From positions 1 to 64,000 of the forward strand of contig JAZQEC010000025.1 in the NCBI GenBank assembly GCA_045538755.1: a stretch of DNA of 64,000 nucleotides, read 5' to 3'. The notes under the pieces are model-generated. The model was not told where the DNA came from, made no database searches, and saw nothing but the letters and a program-made list of their open reading frames with translations. A program made the position numbers and the translations under genes. This DNA comes from UBA1738 sp045538755 (lineage in GTDB: Bacteria; Bacillota; Clostridia; UBA1381). This document shows positions 14,004 to 21,272 of this stretch, piece by piece (within the stretch, counting starts at the first letter, position 1; each line of letters opens with the position of its first letter).

Positions 14004-17003
14004 GTGAAGAAGTTTGTGATACTGTTACTTGCGTTTGCGATTTGTTTGCCGTGCGCATATGCAAAAAGCCCGTTTTCAAAATATATATCTGACGCATTTG
14101 AAAGCGGAATAATATCGGGGAATGAAAACGGTGATTTTCAAGAAAACAAAACTGCTTCACGAGCAGAGTTTGCAATGATGCTTACCAAATTCCTTAATTT
14201 AAGAGGCGGAATAAATGTGTTTTCTGATGTAGATGATGACGACTGGTTTGAAGAGGCGTTTGCGGCAACGAGTTATCATGGACTGATTTTCGGCTATGGC
14301 GGAAAGGCTATGCCGTATAATAATATAACATTTGAAGATGCAGTTACTGTTATAGGAAGGTACTATAAGGCAGAGAAAAAGGGAATTGCCACGCTTGAAG
14401 GTGTGTCTGACTATGCAAAAAGCTATTATGGCTATGCACAGGAAAATGGACTTTTCGTTGACGGAATAAACCCGAATCCTAAGCATTATGCTACAAAAGG
14501 TGAGCTTTTGGCGCTTATGTATAACTATGACATTAAGGTAGGTACAGAAGTAAGATTTGTGTCGGGATATCCGAAAATTTCAGACGATAATAAGTATGGA
14601 AGTGTTTCGCTTGAAATAAGAACAAATAAGCCCTGCACACTGTACTATGGGCTTCGTGAATCAGGAAGCTTAGGATATACAAGCGAGAAAAAACTGTGCG
14701 AGGCTAGGGTTGCAAACGAAATCGTTGCGGTCGATATTGAAGTCAATGTAGAAAAAACGTACGATATTTATTTGAGGGCTATGTCGAAGGACGGAACTCT
14801 TGGGAGATTTGCCGTAATTGAAAACATTCGTCCGTTTTCAATTAAGACGGGAAATGGTAGCGAAAAGAGACCGTACATAATCCGCACTAAAGAACAGCTT
14901 TCACAGATAGCCCTTAATCCATCGTCGCATTATAGGCTTGGTCAAAATATAGAAATAACAGGCGAGTGGGAAGCAATTCCTGAACTGACGGGAGTTTTGG
15001 ACGGGAATGGTTTTAAGATAAGCGGAATTAAAATTACAGATGCTCGTGAGAATGCGGGATTATTTGAGGTGTTGTCAGGCGGTGTGATAAAGAACCTTAC
15101 AGTTGATGCAAAAATAAATGCAAGGCAGTTTGCCGGCGGAATTTGCGGAACAAACGACGGCGGAATAATTGAAGGGTGCAGTGTAACAGGGGAAGTTCAA
15201 GTTAAAGCAGGGAATGCCGGCGGAATTTGTGGGATAAATAAAGGAAATATTCAAAATTGTCTTTCAGCCATGTACTCGGTAACAGCAAGCTCGTATGCCG
15301 GCGGAATTTGCGGACAGAACCTTGGGACTATTGAAAATTGTCTGTCGGCAACAGAAACAGTCTTTGCAGATATGTCTGCCGGCGGAATTTCAGGTACAAA
15401 TGTTGGCGGACATATAAAATCGTGTGTTTCGGCATGTATGACAGTGTATGATACAATGACGAAAAATAGTGGAAGAATTACCACCAACAAGAAAAACGGA
15501 ATAACTCAAAATAACTACTGCTATAACGGTACAGTTACTAATGCAAACTATATCGAAGAAAGCGAATTTTCTCAAAATGGATATGATGTTGACTGGGAAA
15601 GGCTTGAAGACGTTGAATTTTATAAAACCGATATTGGCTGGGATAGTGAGAAGTGGCAAACTGCGAAGAACGGATTTCGCTTGATTTTGCCTGAAAAGAC
15701 ATCTGCACCGACTCTTGAGCCGGGAAGAACACCGTATCTTCCTAAGGATATTGTGTCTGAGACTGAACTTCGTGCTGTGAATGACAATGAAGGAGGCCAC
15801 TACATTTTAAAAAAAGATATAAGCTTGAGCTTGCCGTGGAAAACGATTTGTGCAAGAGACGGGTTTTCAGGAACATTTAACGGAAATGGACATACCATAT
15901 ACAACCTTAACTTAAAGGGCGAAACAGGTCTGTTTTCCAACATAACAGGCGGAACGGTGAAAAATCTTACACTAATGAATGTTACAGCAGCACAGGGTAG
16001 CGCAGGAGCTATATTGACAGCTTGCAACTTTGGATATATCCGAAACTGTAAAATTTATGGCCGGATTTCGACCTCAAAAACAGGATTTTTAGGAACGGTG
16101 GCGTGCGAAAATTATGGCGAGATTTCAGGTTGTGACGTGCGTGTTGATGTAGATAATACATTTAACAATGCGACACTTGGCGGAATTTGCGCCGAAAACA
16201 GCGGAATAGTTGTTAACTGTGCATATTGGGGAAGGATTGTATCAACTGGAGACAACTCGATAATTGGCGGAGTTTGCGGCTACAATAATGGCGGATATGT
16301 CTATGAAAGCTTTTCAAAGGCAGAGATTTCGGCGAAAAATACTGCGACGTATGTTGGCGGAATTTGCGGTATCGGGATTGATGCGCAAATCTATAAATGC
16401 ACAGCGTCAGGCAGTATTTTAGTAGAGGATGCCGATATGGCTTATGCCGGCGGAGTTTGCGGTATGACGGAAGGCGGAATAGTTTACAACTGCTATGCGG
16501 TAAATAATAGCTATGTTTCGGCGGAAGAAGGTTATTCGGGCGGAGTTGTAGGCTATGGCTTCGGTGCGATTGTCCAGAATACATACTCTGCGGCAGATGT
16601 TGTTGCAGTTGGCAAAATTTTAGCAGGCGGGATTTGCGGATTTTCTGAAAGTGGGTTTATTATGCAGAATGTTTCCTTAAATCCTGCTATCAACGGAAAT
16701 GAAGAAGTTGGAACGATTGTCGGAGCGGCCGAGCAGAGTGAAGTTAGCGATAATTTCAGCTGTGACAAGACTTTGATAAACGGAGCGCGCATTATTCAAA
16801 ACGAAAAAAACGGAACTGTCAGGCCGTTAGAACTTTTGAAAAATGCTGATTTCTATTTTAAGCCTGTATCTGACGGCGGAAGCCTCGGCTGGGGAAACGA
16901 AAAGTCAGGCGAAGATATATGGAAAGCGGATAATGTGTATAAATTTCCTGTTTTGTCGGGAGTAAAAGGACAAAGCGGTATAAAAATGCCGATATATAAA
17001 TAA
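14004..17003 (+). CDS. Secreted SLH-domain protein with GLUG repeats
   Basis: 999 residues, GTG start behind AGGAGGT. A signal peptide (about 1-20, ending AYA) is followed by S-layer homology motifs ('ISDAFESGIISGNENGDFQENKTASRAEFAMMLTKF' and a second copy) that anchor to cell-wall polymer. From about residue 290 there are two blocks of repeated 'AGGICGxNxGxIxNC' units, the GLUG motif, which forms a beta-helix-like surface domain. Each block is introduced by a 'I.T.EQL...L' segment. Likely an extracellular adhesion or S-layer-associated protein. The ligand is unknown. Third gene of the operon with cls. Confidence 0.85.
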   Translation: MKKFVILLLAFAICLPCAYAKSPFSKYISDAFESGIISGNENGDFQENKTASRAEFAMMLTKFLNLRGGINVFSDVDDDDWFEEAFAATSYHGLIFGYGGKAMPYNNITFEDAVTVIGRYYKAEKKGIATLEGVSDYAKSYYGYAQENGLFVDGINPNPKHYATKGELLALMYNYDIKVGTEVRFVSGYPKISDDNKYGSVSLEIRTNKPCTLYYGLRESGSLGYTSEKKLCEARVANEIVAVDIEVNVEKTYDIYLRAMSKDGTLGRFAVIENIRPFSIKTGNGSEKRPYIIRTKEQLSQIALNPSSHYRLGQNIEITGEWEAIPELTGVLDGNGFKISGIKITDARENAGLFEVLSGGVIKNLTVDAKINARQFAGGICGTNDGGIIEGCSVTGEVQVKAGNAGGICGINKGNIQNCLSAMYSVTASSYAGGICGQNLGTIENCLSATETVFADMSAGGISGTNVGGHIKSCVSACMTVYDTMTKNSGRITTNKKNGITQNNYCYNGTVTNANYIEESEFSQNGYDVDWERLEDVEFYKTDIGWDSEKWQTAKNGFRLILPEKTSAPTLEPGRTPYLPKDIVSETELRAVNDNEGGHYILKKDISLSLPWKTICARDGFSGTFNGNGHTIYNLNLKGETGLFSNITGGTVKNLTLMNVTAAQGSAGAILTACNFGYIRNCKIYGRISTSKTGFLGTVACENYGEISGCDVRVDVDNTFNNATLGGICAENSGIVVNCAYWGRIVSTGDNSIIGGVCGYNNGGYVYESFSKAEISAKNTATYVGGICGIGIDAQIYKCTASGSILVEDADMAYAGGVCGMTEGGIVYNCYAVNNSYVSAEEGYSGGVVGYGFGAIVQNTYSAADVVAVGKILAGGICGFSESGFIMQNVSLNPAINGNEEVGTIVGAAEQSEVSDNFSCDKTLINGARIIQNEKNGTVRPLELLKNADFYFKPVSDGGSLGWGNEKSGEDIWKADNVYKFPVLSGVKGQSGIKMPIYK

Positions 17004-17038
17004 AAAATACTGTGGAGTTATTATTCCACAGTATTTTT
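17004..17038. terminator. Bidirectional terminator between SLH-GLUG gene and rsmA
   Basis: AAAAATACTGTGGA / TCCACAGTATTTTT hairpin between two convergent genes; Ts on both strands. Confidence 0.85.
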
Positions 17039-17049
17039 GTGATTAAAAA

Positions 17050-17907
17050 TTATAATATTTCATTATCAAAAAACGCATCTGCGATTTTTGCAAATTCTAA
17101 AAGACCAAGCTTTTCACCACGAATACTCGGTGAAATATCTACGCTTTCCAAAATATCCGAAAGTGTCTGTTTGTCTTTTGAAAAACCGCTTGAAAGACAG
17201 TTTAAAAGCGTTTTCCTGCGCTGTGCAAATGCAGCTTTTACAACTTTAAAAAATAACTTTTCGTCCTTGGTCTGCACATTAGGCGTATTTAAGACTTCCA
17301 TACAAAGCACGGCGGAATCTACTTTTGGTGCAGGATAAAAGCTTCCGGCTGGGACTATCGTAACCATTTTTGGATTGGTGTAGTATTGACATAAAACACT
17401 TATTGCGCCATAATCCTTTTTGCCCGGCTTTGCACAAATGCGCTCGGCAACCTCGCGCTGAACCATAACAACAATGTTTTTAATCGGCAGCCTTTCTTCA
17501 ATTAATCGAGTAATGATTGGGGTGGTGATGTAATACGGAAGATTGGCGGCAACACTTATTTTGTTGTCACCAAATTCTGATTTTATAAGTACATTTATAT
17601 CGGTTTTCAAAATATCCTGTTCGATGATTTTTACATTGTCAAATTCTGATAAAGTAAAGTCTAAAATGGGGATAAGACGGCTGTCTACTTCGACCGAAAC
17701 GACCTTTTTGCCTGTCTCGGCAAGACGTTTGGTCAAAACTCCAAAGCCCGGCCCTACTTCTAAAACGCCGAAGTCTATATCAGCGGCATCTGCAATTTTG
17801 TCAAGGACACTGCCGTCTAAAAGGAAGTTTTGACCGAGACCTTTTGAAAAGCCAAAGTCAAATTTTTGGCAGATATCTTTTATTACTTTTGGTGATGTTA
17901 AATCCAT
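17050..17907 (-). CDS. rsmA: 16S rRNA dimethyladenosine transferase
   Basis: 285 residues. It dimethylates two adjacent adenosines in helix 45 of 16S rRNA during small-subunit maturation. 'KGLGQNFLLDGSVLDKIADAADI' near the N terminus and 'VLEVGPGFGVLTKRLAETGKKVVSVEVD' (SAM-binding motif I) are diagnostic, as is 'VAANLPYYITTPII' (NLPY catalytic motif). The ATG at 17907 has AGAGG upstream; the longer frame to 18003 runs back into the terminator of the upstream gene. The YabE-like gene lies just upstream, the order known from Bacillus (yabE ... ksgA). Confidence 0.95.
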   Translation of the reverse strand: MDLTSPKVIKDICQKFDFGFSKGLGQNFLLDGSVLDKIADAADIDFGVLEVGPGFGVLTKRLAETGKKVVSVEVDSRLIPILDFTLSEFDNVKIIEQDILKTDINVLIKSEFGDNKISVAANLPYYITTPIITRLIEERLPIKNIVVMVQREVAERICAKPGKKDYGAISVLCQYYTNPKMVTIVPAGSFYPAPKVDSAVLCMEVLNTPNVQTKDEKLFFKVVKAAFAQRRKTLLNCLSSGFSKDKQTLSDILESVDISPSIRGEKLGLLEFAKIADAFFDNEIL

Positions 17908-17923
17908 AATTTTTACCTCTTTA

Positions 17924-17956
17924 AAAAATGAGGATGATGTTATCATCCTCATTTTT
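17924..17956 (-). terminator. Terminator between the YabE-like gene and rsmA
   Basis: AAATGAGGATGAT / ATCATCCTCATTT hairpin with T run, abutting the upstream stop codon. Readthrough would be needed for cotranscription with rsmA. Confidence 0.75.
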
Positions 17957-19031
17957 AATTTAATATATATACTATAGCATTTCTTCTTCCAAATTGCAAG
18001 CATTCCTTTTCGGTATTATAGAAAAGGTCAACCTTATTTCCTTTAATTGCACCGCCGGTATCACCTGCTACGCAGTAACCGTAGGACCATGATTTTCCAT
18101 TGTCGGCAGATTCAATATAGAGCTTTGTGCCAAGCGGTATAACCTTTGGGTCAACTGCGACAATGCCGTATTGTACCGGTTTGCCGAGTGCAGTTGTAGA
18201 ACCTGCTTTGGGCGAATATGCCGACGCAGAAACAGTTATTTTTTTTGAATAGCTAAATGGCTTGCTTGAATTTGTTTTTGTTGAAGTGTTTTTCGTAGTT
18301 TTTGTTGTAGTTTTTGTTGACTTTGCTTTTGTTCCGACAGCAACAACTTGTGTTACAGGCTCTTTAACAGTAACCTCGGAAATAAGCTCACGTTTTGTTT
18401 CAAGACCATTTTCTGTTGTAACAGAATATGTTGCTTGAACGATGCCGTTTGCACCTTTTGTTTTGATACGTGTTTTGCCCTTTTCAAGGCTTGAATCTGA
18501 AACTTTTTTGGTTTCAAAAGGAATTTCCTTTGAAACCGAAACTTCAGACGTAAGAATTCTGAAAACAGTTACACTCATATCCTCAGTAATTATTGTATCA
18601 AGAGCGGGCTCAACCTTATCGGTTTCAGAAAGTACAATGCCTGATTCGTCAAAGGCTTCTTTTACAGTCTTTTTTGTGGTAGTAATAATCTGAACGTTTC
18701 CGTCAATATTAACTGCAAAATTCCTTCCTTTGCTTACAACAAGTGTTGTACCGCTTTTAAGCTCGTCCTCCATGAGCATATTCATTTTATCAAATTCGCC
18801 AAGTTGAATGTTGTTTTCGTCCAAAAATTCGGACACGGTGTTTTGTCTAGTGGTCAGTTCCTGTGTTTTCTCGCTGTCAGCAAATGCGTCGACCATAACA
18901 AGTGTAACCTTTTTTGATTGAAGGTCAATAACGGCACCTGTCAAAAGACCGAAAACAATTACTAACATAAATACGGCAACAACCCTCGAAAAAAGTTTTG
19001 AGGATTTATTGCTTTTTTTATTAAAAAACAT
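17955..19031 (-). CDS. YabE-like cell-wall protein: DUF348, G5 and 3D domains
   Basis: 358 residues. One N-terminal membrane anchor or signal (about 18-38, 'VAVFMLVIVFGLLTGAV') is followed by two or three DUF348 segments ('TVSEFLDENNIQL', 'TVKEAFDESGIVL'), then a G5 domain ('ETKRELISEVTVKEPVTQVVAVGTK'). A Thr/Ser/Lys-rich linker leads to the C-terminal 3D domain ('ASAYSPKAG...GIVAVDPKVIPLGTKLYIES...GDTGGAIKGNKVDLF', with its three aspartates). This is the YabE/resuscitation-promoting-factor-like architecture. The 3D domain is a likely lytic transglycosylase acting on peptidoglycan outside the membrane. Confidence 0.9.
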   Translation of the reverse strand: MFFNKKSNKSSKLFSRVVAVFMLVIVFGLLTGAVIDLQSKKVTLVMVDAFADSEKTQELTTRQNTVSEFLDENNIQLGEFDKMNMLMEDELKSGTTLVVSKGRNFAVNIDGNVQIITTTKKTVKEAFDESGIVLSETDKVEPALDTIITEDMSVTVFRILTSEVSVSKEIPFETKKVSDSSLEKGKTRIKTKGANGIVQATYSVTTENGLETKRELISEVTVKEPVTQVVAVGTKAKSTKTTTKTTKNTSTKTNSSKPFSYSKKITVSASAYSPKAGSTTALGKPVQYGIVAVDPKVIPLGTKLYIESADNGKSWSYGYCVAGDTGGAIKGNKVDLFYNTEKECLQFGRRNAIVYILN

Positions 19032-19059
19032 TTTTCTTTCCTCCTATACCTTCTCGCAT

Positions 19060-19088
19060 ATTATATAACTATATTATGTACAAGTCAA
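19060..19088 (-). promoter_or_regulatory. Promoter of the YabE-like gene
   Basis: On the minus strand TTGACT (19088-19083), 17-base spacer and TATAAT (19065-19060), about 28 bases before the start codon. Confidence 0.7.
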
Positions 19089-19383
19089 GCATTTTATTAC
19101 AAAATTGTTGCATATCGACTAAATCGAGCGTAAAAACTTACACAAAAAGTCAGAAATTTTGGACAGTTTGCACGATAAAATATGAATATTTTTACTGAGG
19201 AAATATTTTACACAAAAAGCCATTTCCCATTTTTTCGGCTAAACCGCATATATTTTACGCAAAAAATGGTATATAATACGAGCGCTTGGGCTATAATACC
19301 GATATAAAACAGGAAAAAGCGAATATTACAAAAATATTAAAGCAATGAGCACTACATATAGAGCGTGAAAGGGGAATTTTGGT
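19089..19383. other. Intergenic region upstream of the 87-residue gene
   Basis: AT-rich. A TATAAT at 19272-19277 faces the small gene but its -35 (TATATT) is poor. Two TTTTACRCAAAAA strings (near 19207 and 19254) are alike. No ORF or RNA gene is evident. Confidence 0.35.
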
Positions 19384-19647
19384 ATGAAAAACACTACTCA
19401 TAGAGTTGTGATATTAAAAAATGTAAATTCGGATATGATTTCACAGGCAATTTTGATTTTAAAGGACTCTGTGATTGAAAGTGATACAAATCTAATGCTT
19501 GAAGCGGAACGAATTGTGGAAAAATATATGAGCAGAAAGCCTGATTTGACGGAGATACAAAAAAGCGCAAAGCTAAGGACTTGGATTTTGTCGGCGGGTG
19601 TAGCACTAATTGGGCTGGCGGTAGCTATTGCGGTTAAATTTGCATGA
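19384..19647 (+). CDS. Small membrane protein of unknown function
   Basis: 87 residues, ATG behind GAAAGGGG. The N-terminal two thirds is soluble and helix-prone ('ISQAILILKDSVIESDTNLMLEAERIVEKYMS'). The C terminus is one transmembrane segment ('TWILSAGVALIGLAVAIAVKF', about 65-86), so the protein is probably tail-anchored with its N terminus in the cytoplasm. I do not recognise the family. It is monocistronic between a long AT-rich leader and a hairpin terminator. The proper ribosome site and the domain layout support it being real. Confidence 0.65.
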   Translation: MKNTTHRVVILKNVNSDMISQAILILKDSVIESDTNLMLEAERIVEKYMSRKPDLTEIQKSAKLRTWILSAGVALIGLAVAIAVKFA

Positions 19648-19668
19648 GTTTCTACCTATTATAATATA

Positions 19669-19706
19669 TAAGCTGTGACAAAACAAATTTGTTTCATCAC
19701 AGCTTA
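19669..19706. terminator. Hairpin terminator between convergent genes
   Basis: AAGCTGTGA / TCACAGCTT with an inner CAAA/TTTG pairing, between the 87-residue gene and the membrane protein on the other strand. Confidence 0.7.
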
Positions 19707-19712
19707 ATTAAA

Positions 19713-20279
19713 TTATTTCTTTTTTTCATATATGAGGCTGGCAATTTTTTCATAAATGTCAAAATTGTAATACCCAGCAAGGTACCCCAAAAATGTTGCG
19801 ATGTTGGGCACAAATATAATAATGAGATAGCCTTGGATTTCAAAGTGACCGTCGTTCATACCGAGCAGACTTTTATAAGGTGAAAACCACAAAACAGACA
19901 GGATATTTCCTGTTAATGACCAGATGTTTGATATGAGTCCATCGGTTGTTCCAAATGTCCAGCTGCACTTATAGATGACAATGACGAGCAAGTTTACAGC
20001 TGTCAAAAATAGCGATAGAAAAATTCCCTTATACCACTTTGGCGAGTGGCAGGAATATGGCTTTTTGTCGTCTAAATACGTGTCAAATCCAGCGCCATAT
20101 ATGGCAAGGAAATATACTAAAAGTCCTATTGCTGAAAAAGCGATGTGAACTGTCTCGGAAGTCCATATTTGAATTGCCATAAGCCACAAAAGTGTGAAAA
20201 AAAGTGCTGTTATGGCGTGGTTTTTGACGGGAGTACAAAGCTGACCTGGTATAGTGTATTTGAATTTTTGTTTTTCCAT
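19713..20279 (-). CDS. Polytopic membrane protein of unknown function
   Basis: 188 residues, ATG behind AGGAGG. Four hydrophobic segments are visible (about 22-41, 46-66, 88-108, 150-170); charged ends (MEKQKFKY and YEKKK) would be cytoplasmic. I recognise no family. It lies eight bases after the transposase-like gene on the same strand, so the two are probably cotranscribed. No catalytic motif is visible. Confidence 0.65.
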   Translation of the reverse strand: MEKQKFKYTIPGQLCTPVKNHAITALFFTLLWLMAIQIWTSETVHIAFSAIGLLVYFLAIYGAGFDTYLDDKKPYSCHSPKWYKGIFLSLFLTAVNLLVIVIYKCSWTFGTTDGLISNIWSLTGNILSVLWFSPYKSLLGMNDGHFEIQGYLIIIFVPNIATFLGYLAGYYNFDIYEKIASLIYEKKK

Positions 20280-20287
20280 ATGTCCTC

Positions 20288-21082
20288 CTATAAGAGCCAG
20301 ATGCTAAGCTCTTTTTTTGGTTCGGGCTTTGGCTCTGGTTTTGGTTCTGGTTTTGGTTCGGGTTTATGTCTTTCCGATGTTGGTTCCGGCCTTTTTGGCG
20401 CTTGTTTGCCTGAAGCTGCCTTTTTAATTCCTAAAATATCAAAAAGCTTTGTGCGTGCTATCCAACGCTTTCTTGTAAGTATTTCGATTGTCGCATCAAG
20501 TTCAGCTTTTGAAAGATGTTTAAAATCCTTAGGCATAATTCCGCATAGATCAAATATGTATCCGCCGATTTCTTTTTGAGAAAGACAATCAAAGTCCTCC
20601 ATATATATATCGGTAATTTTTGTGCTTTTGCGTTCTGGTGAGGTGAGTTTGTCTTTAGTGCACAGCTCTTGACCTTTTGAAGATAGTGATGAGTATGGAT
20701 AATCTTTTCCGCATTTTTGTGAGATTAAGTTTACAAAAGCTACAACACCTTTGAGGTCAGAGACGGAATCGACAGGCTCGCTTTTGAAACGGTCATAAAA
20801 CAGCTTTCCGCTGCCGCTGTGAGTACGGTTAAAATACCTTGCGTAACTTGTACAAATAGGCTTCAGCGCCTTGCCAATGTCTTCGCCTGCGTCGATTACG
20901 AGATGTATTCTGTTTTTCAGCAGAGTGTACGCGAAAATTTTTATTTCGCCTAAATTAGAATATCTTTTTAAGATGTCTAAAAATTCGTCGTAATCGCTGT
21001 TTTCTTTAAAAAGCAGATTTACTCCTCTTAACATTACATGATAAATTCCTGTTTTGCTTTGTATTCGTCCTTTTCGTGCCAT
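20288..21082 (-). CDS. REP-associated tyrosine transposase-like protein, degenerate HUH motif
   Basis: 264 residues resembling TnpA-REP/RAYT (Y1 transposase) proteins: 'GIYHVMLRGVNL..F' at the start, 'IKIFAYTLLKNRIHLVID' where active members have 'MPNHVHLL', and 'YARYFNRTHSGSGKLFYDRFKSEPV', which holds the usual tyrosine. The first histidine of the HUH pair is replaced (RIH), so strand cleavage is doubtful. The C terminus is a KPEP repeat tail absent from the family core. Gene starts at ATG with AGGTGAT. Such proteins normally act on REP palindromes and are single copy. This one may be domesticated or inactive. Confidence 0.75.
   Translation of the reverse strand: MARKGRIQSKTGIYHVMLRGVNLLFKENSDYDEFLDILKRYSNLGEIKIFAYTLLKNRIHLVIDAGEDIGKALKPICTSYARYFNRTHSGSGKLFYDRFKSEPVDSVSDLKGVVAFVNLISQKCGKDYPYSSLSSKGQELCTKDKLTSPERKSTKITDIYMEDFDCLSQKEIGGYIFDLCGIMPKDFKHLSKAELDATIEILTRKRWIARTKLFDILGIKKAASGKQAPKRPEPTSERHKPEPKPEPKPEPKPEPKKELSIWLL
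20319..20363 (-). repeat. 12-base tandem repeat encoding (KPEP)n tail
   Basis: About four 12-base units of the type GGTTCTGGTTTT (plus strand) near the 3' end of the transposase-like gene, reading Lys-Pro-Glu-Pro. The copy number may vary by slippage. Confidence 0.8.
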
Positions 21083-21144
21083 AAAATCACCTCGTTTTCA
21101 TCTAAGGGGCGTAAAGAATTGAACTTTGTATGTGCATTTGCAAA

Positions 21145-21225
21145 ATTATTGTCCCCTGACATTATTATATCACAAAATCTCACAAATGCAATAGGGACAT
21201 AAAAAAATTGCATAATTGTCCCAAA
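21145..21225. repeat. GGGACA/TGTCCC palindromic sites upstream of the transposase-like gene
   Basis: ATTGTCCCC (near 21150), AATAGGGACATAA (near 21191) and AATTGTCCC (near 21216) form inverted pairs around AT-rich loops. Such sites beside a TnpA-REP gene are candidates for its REP-like recognition sequences. Confidence 0.4.
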
Positions 21226-21272
21226 AACACATAGTAATGTTAATAAGAATATACAAAAAAGGATTGATCAAC

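Noticed and set aside
15100..16700. Possible CRISPR or non-coding repeats
   Set aside because: The recurring GGCGGAATTTGCGG strings are in frame and encode GLUG motifs of the surface protein; there are no regular spacers. No CRISPR array was seen anywhere in the window.
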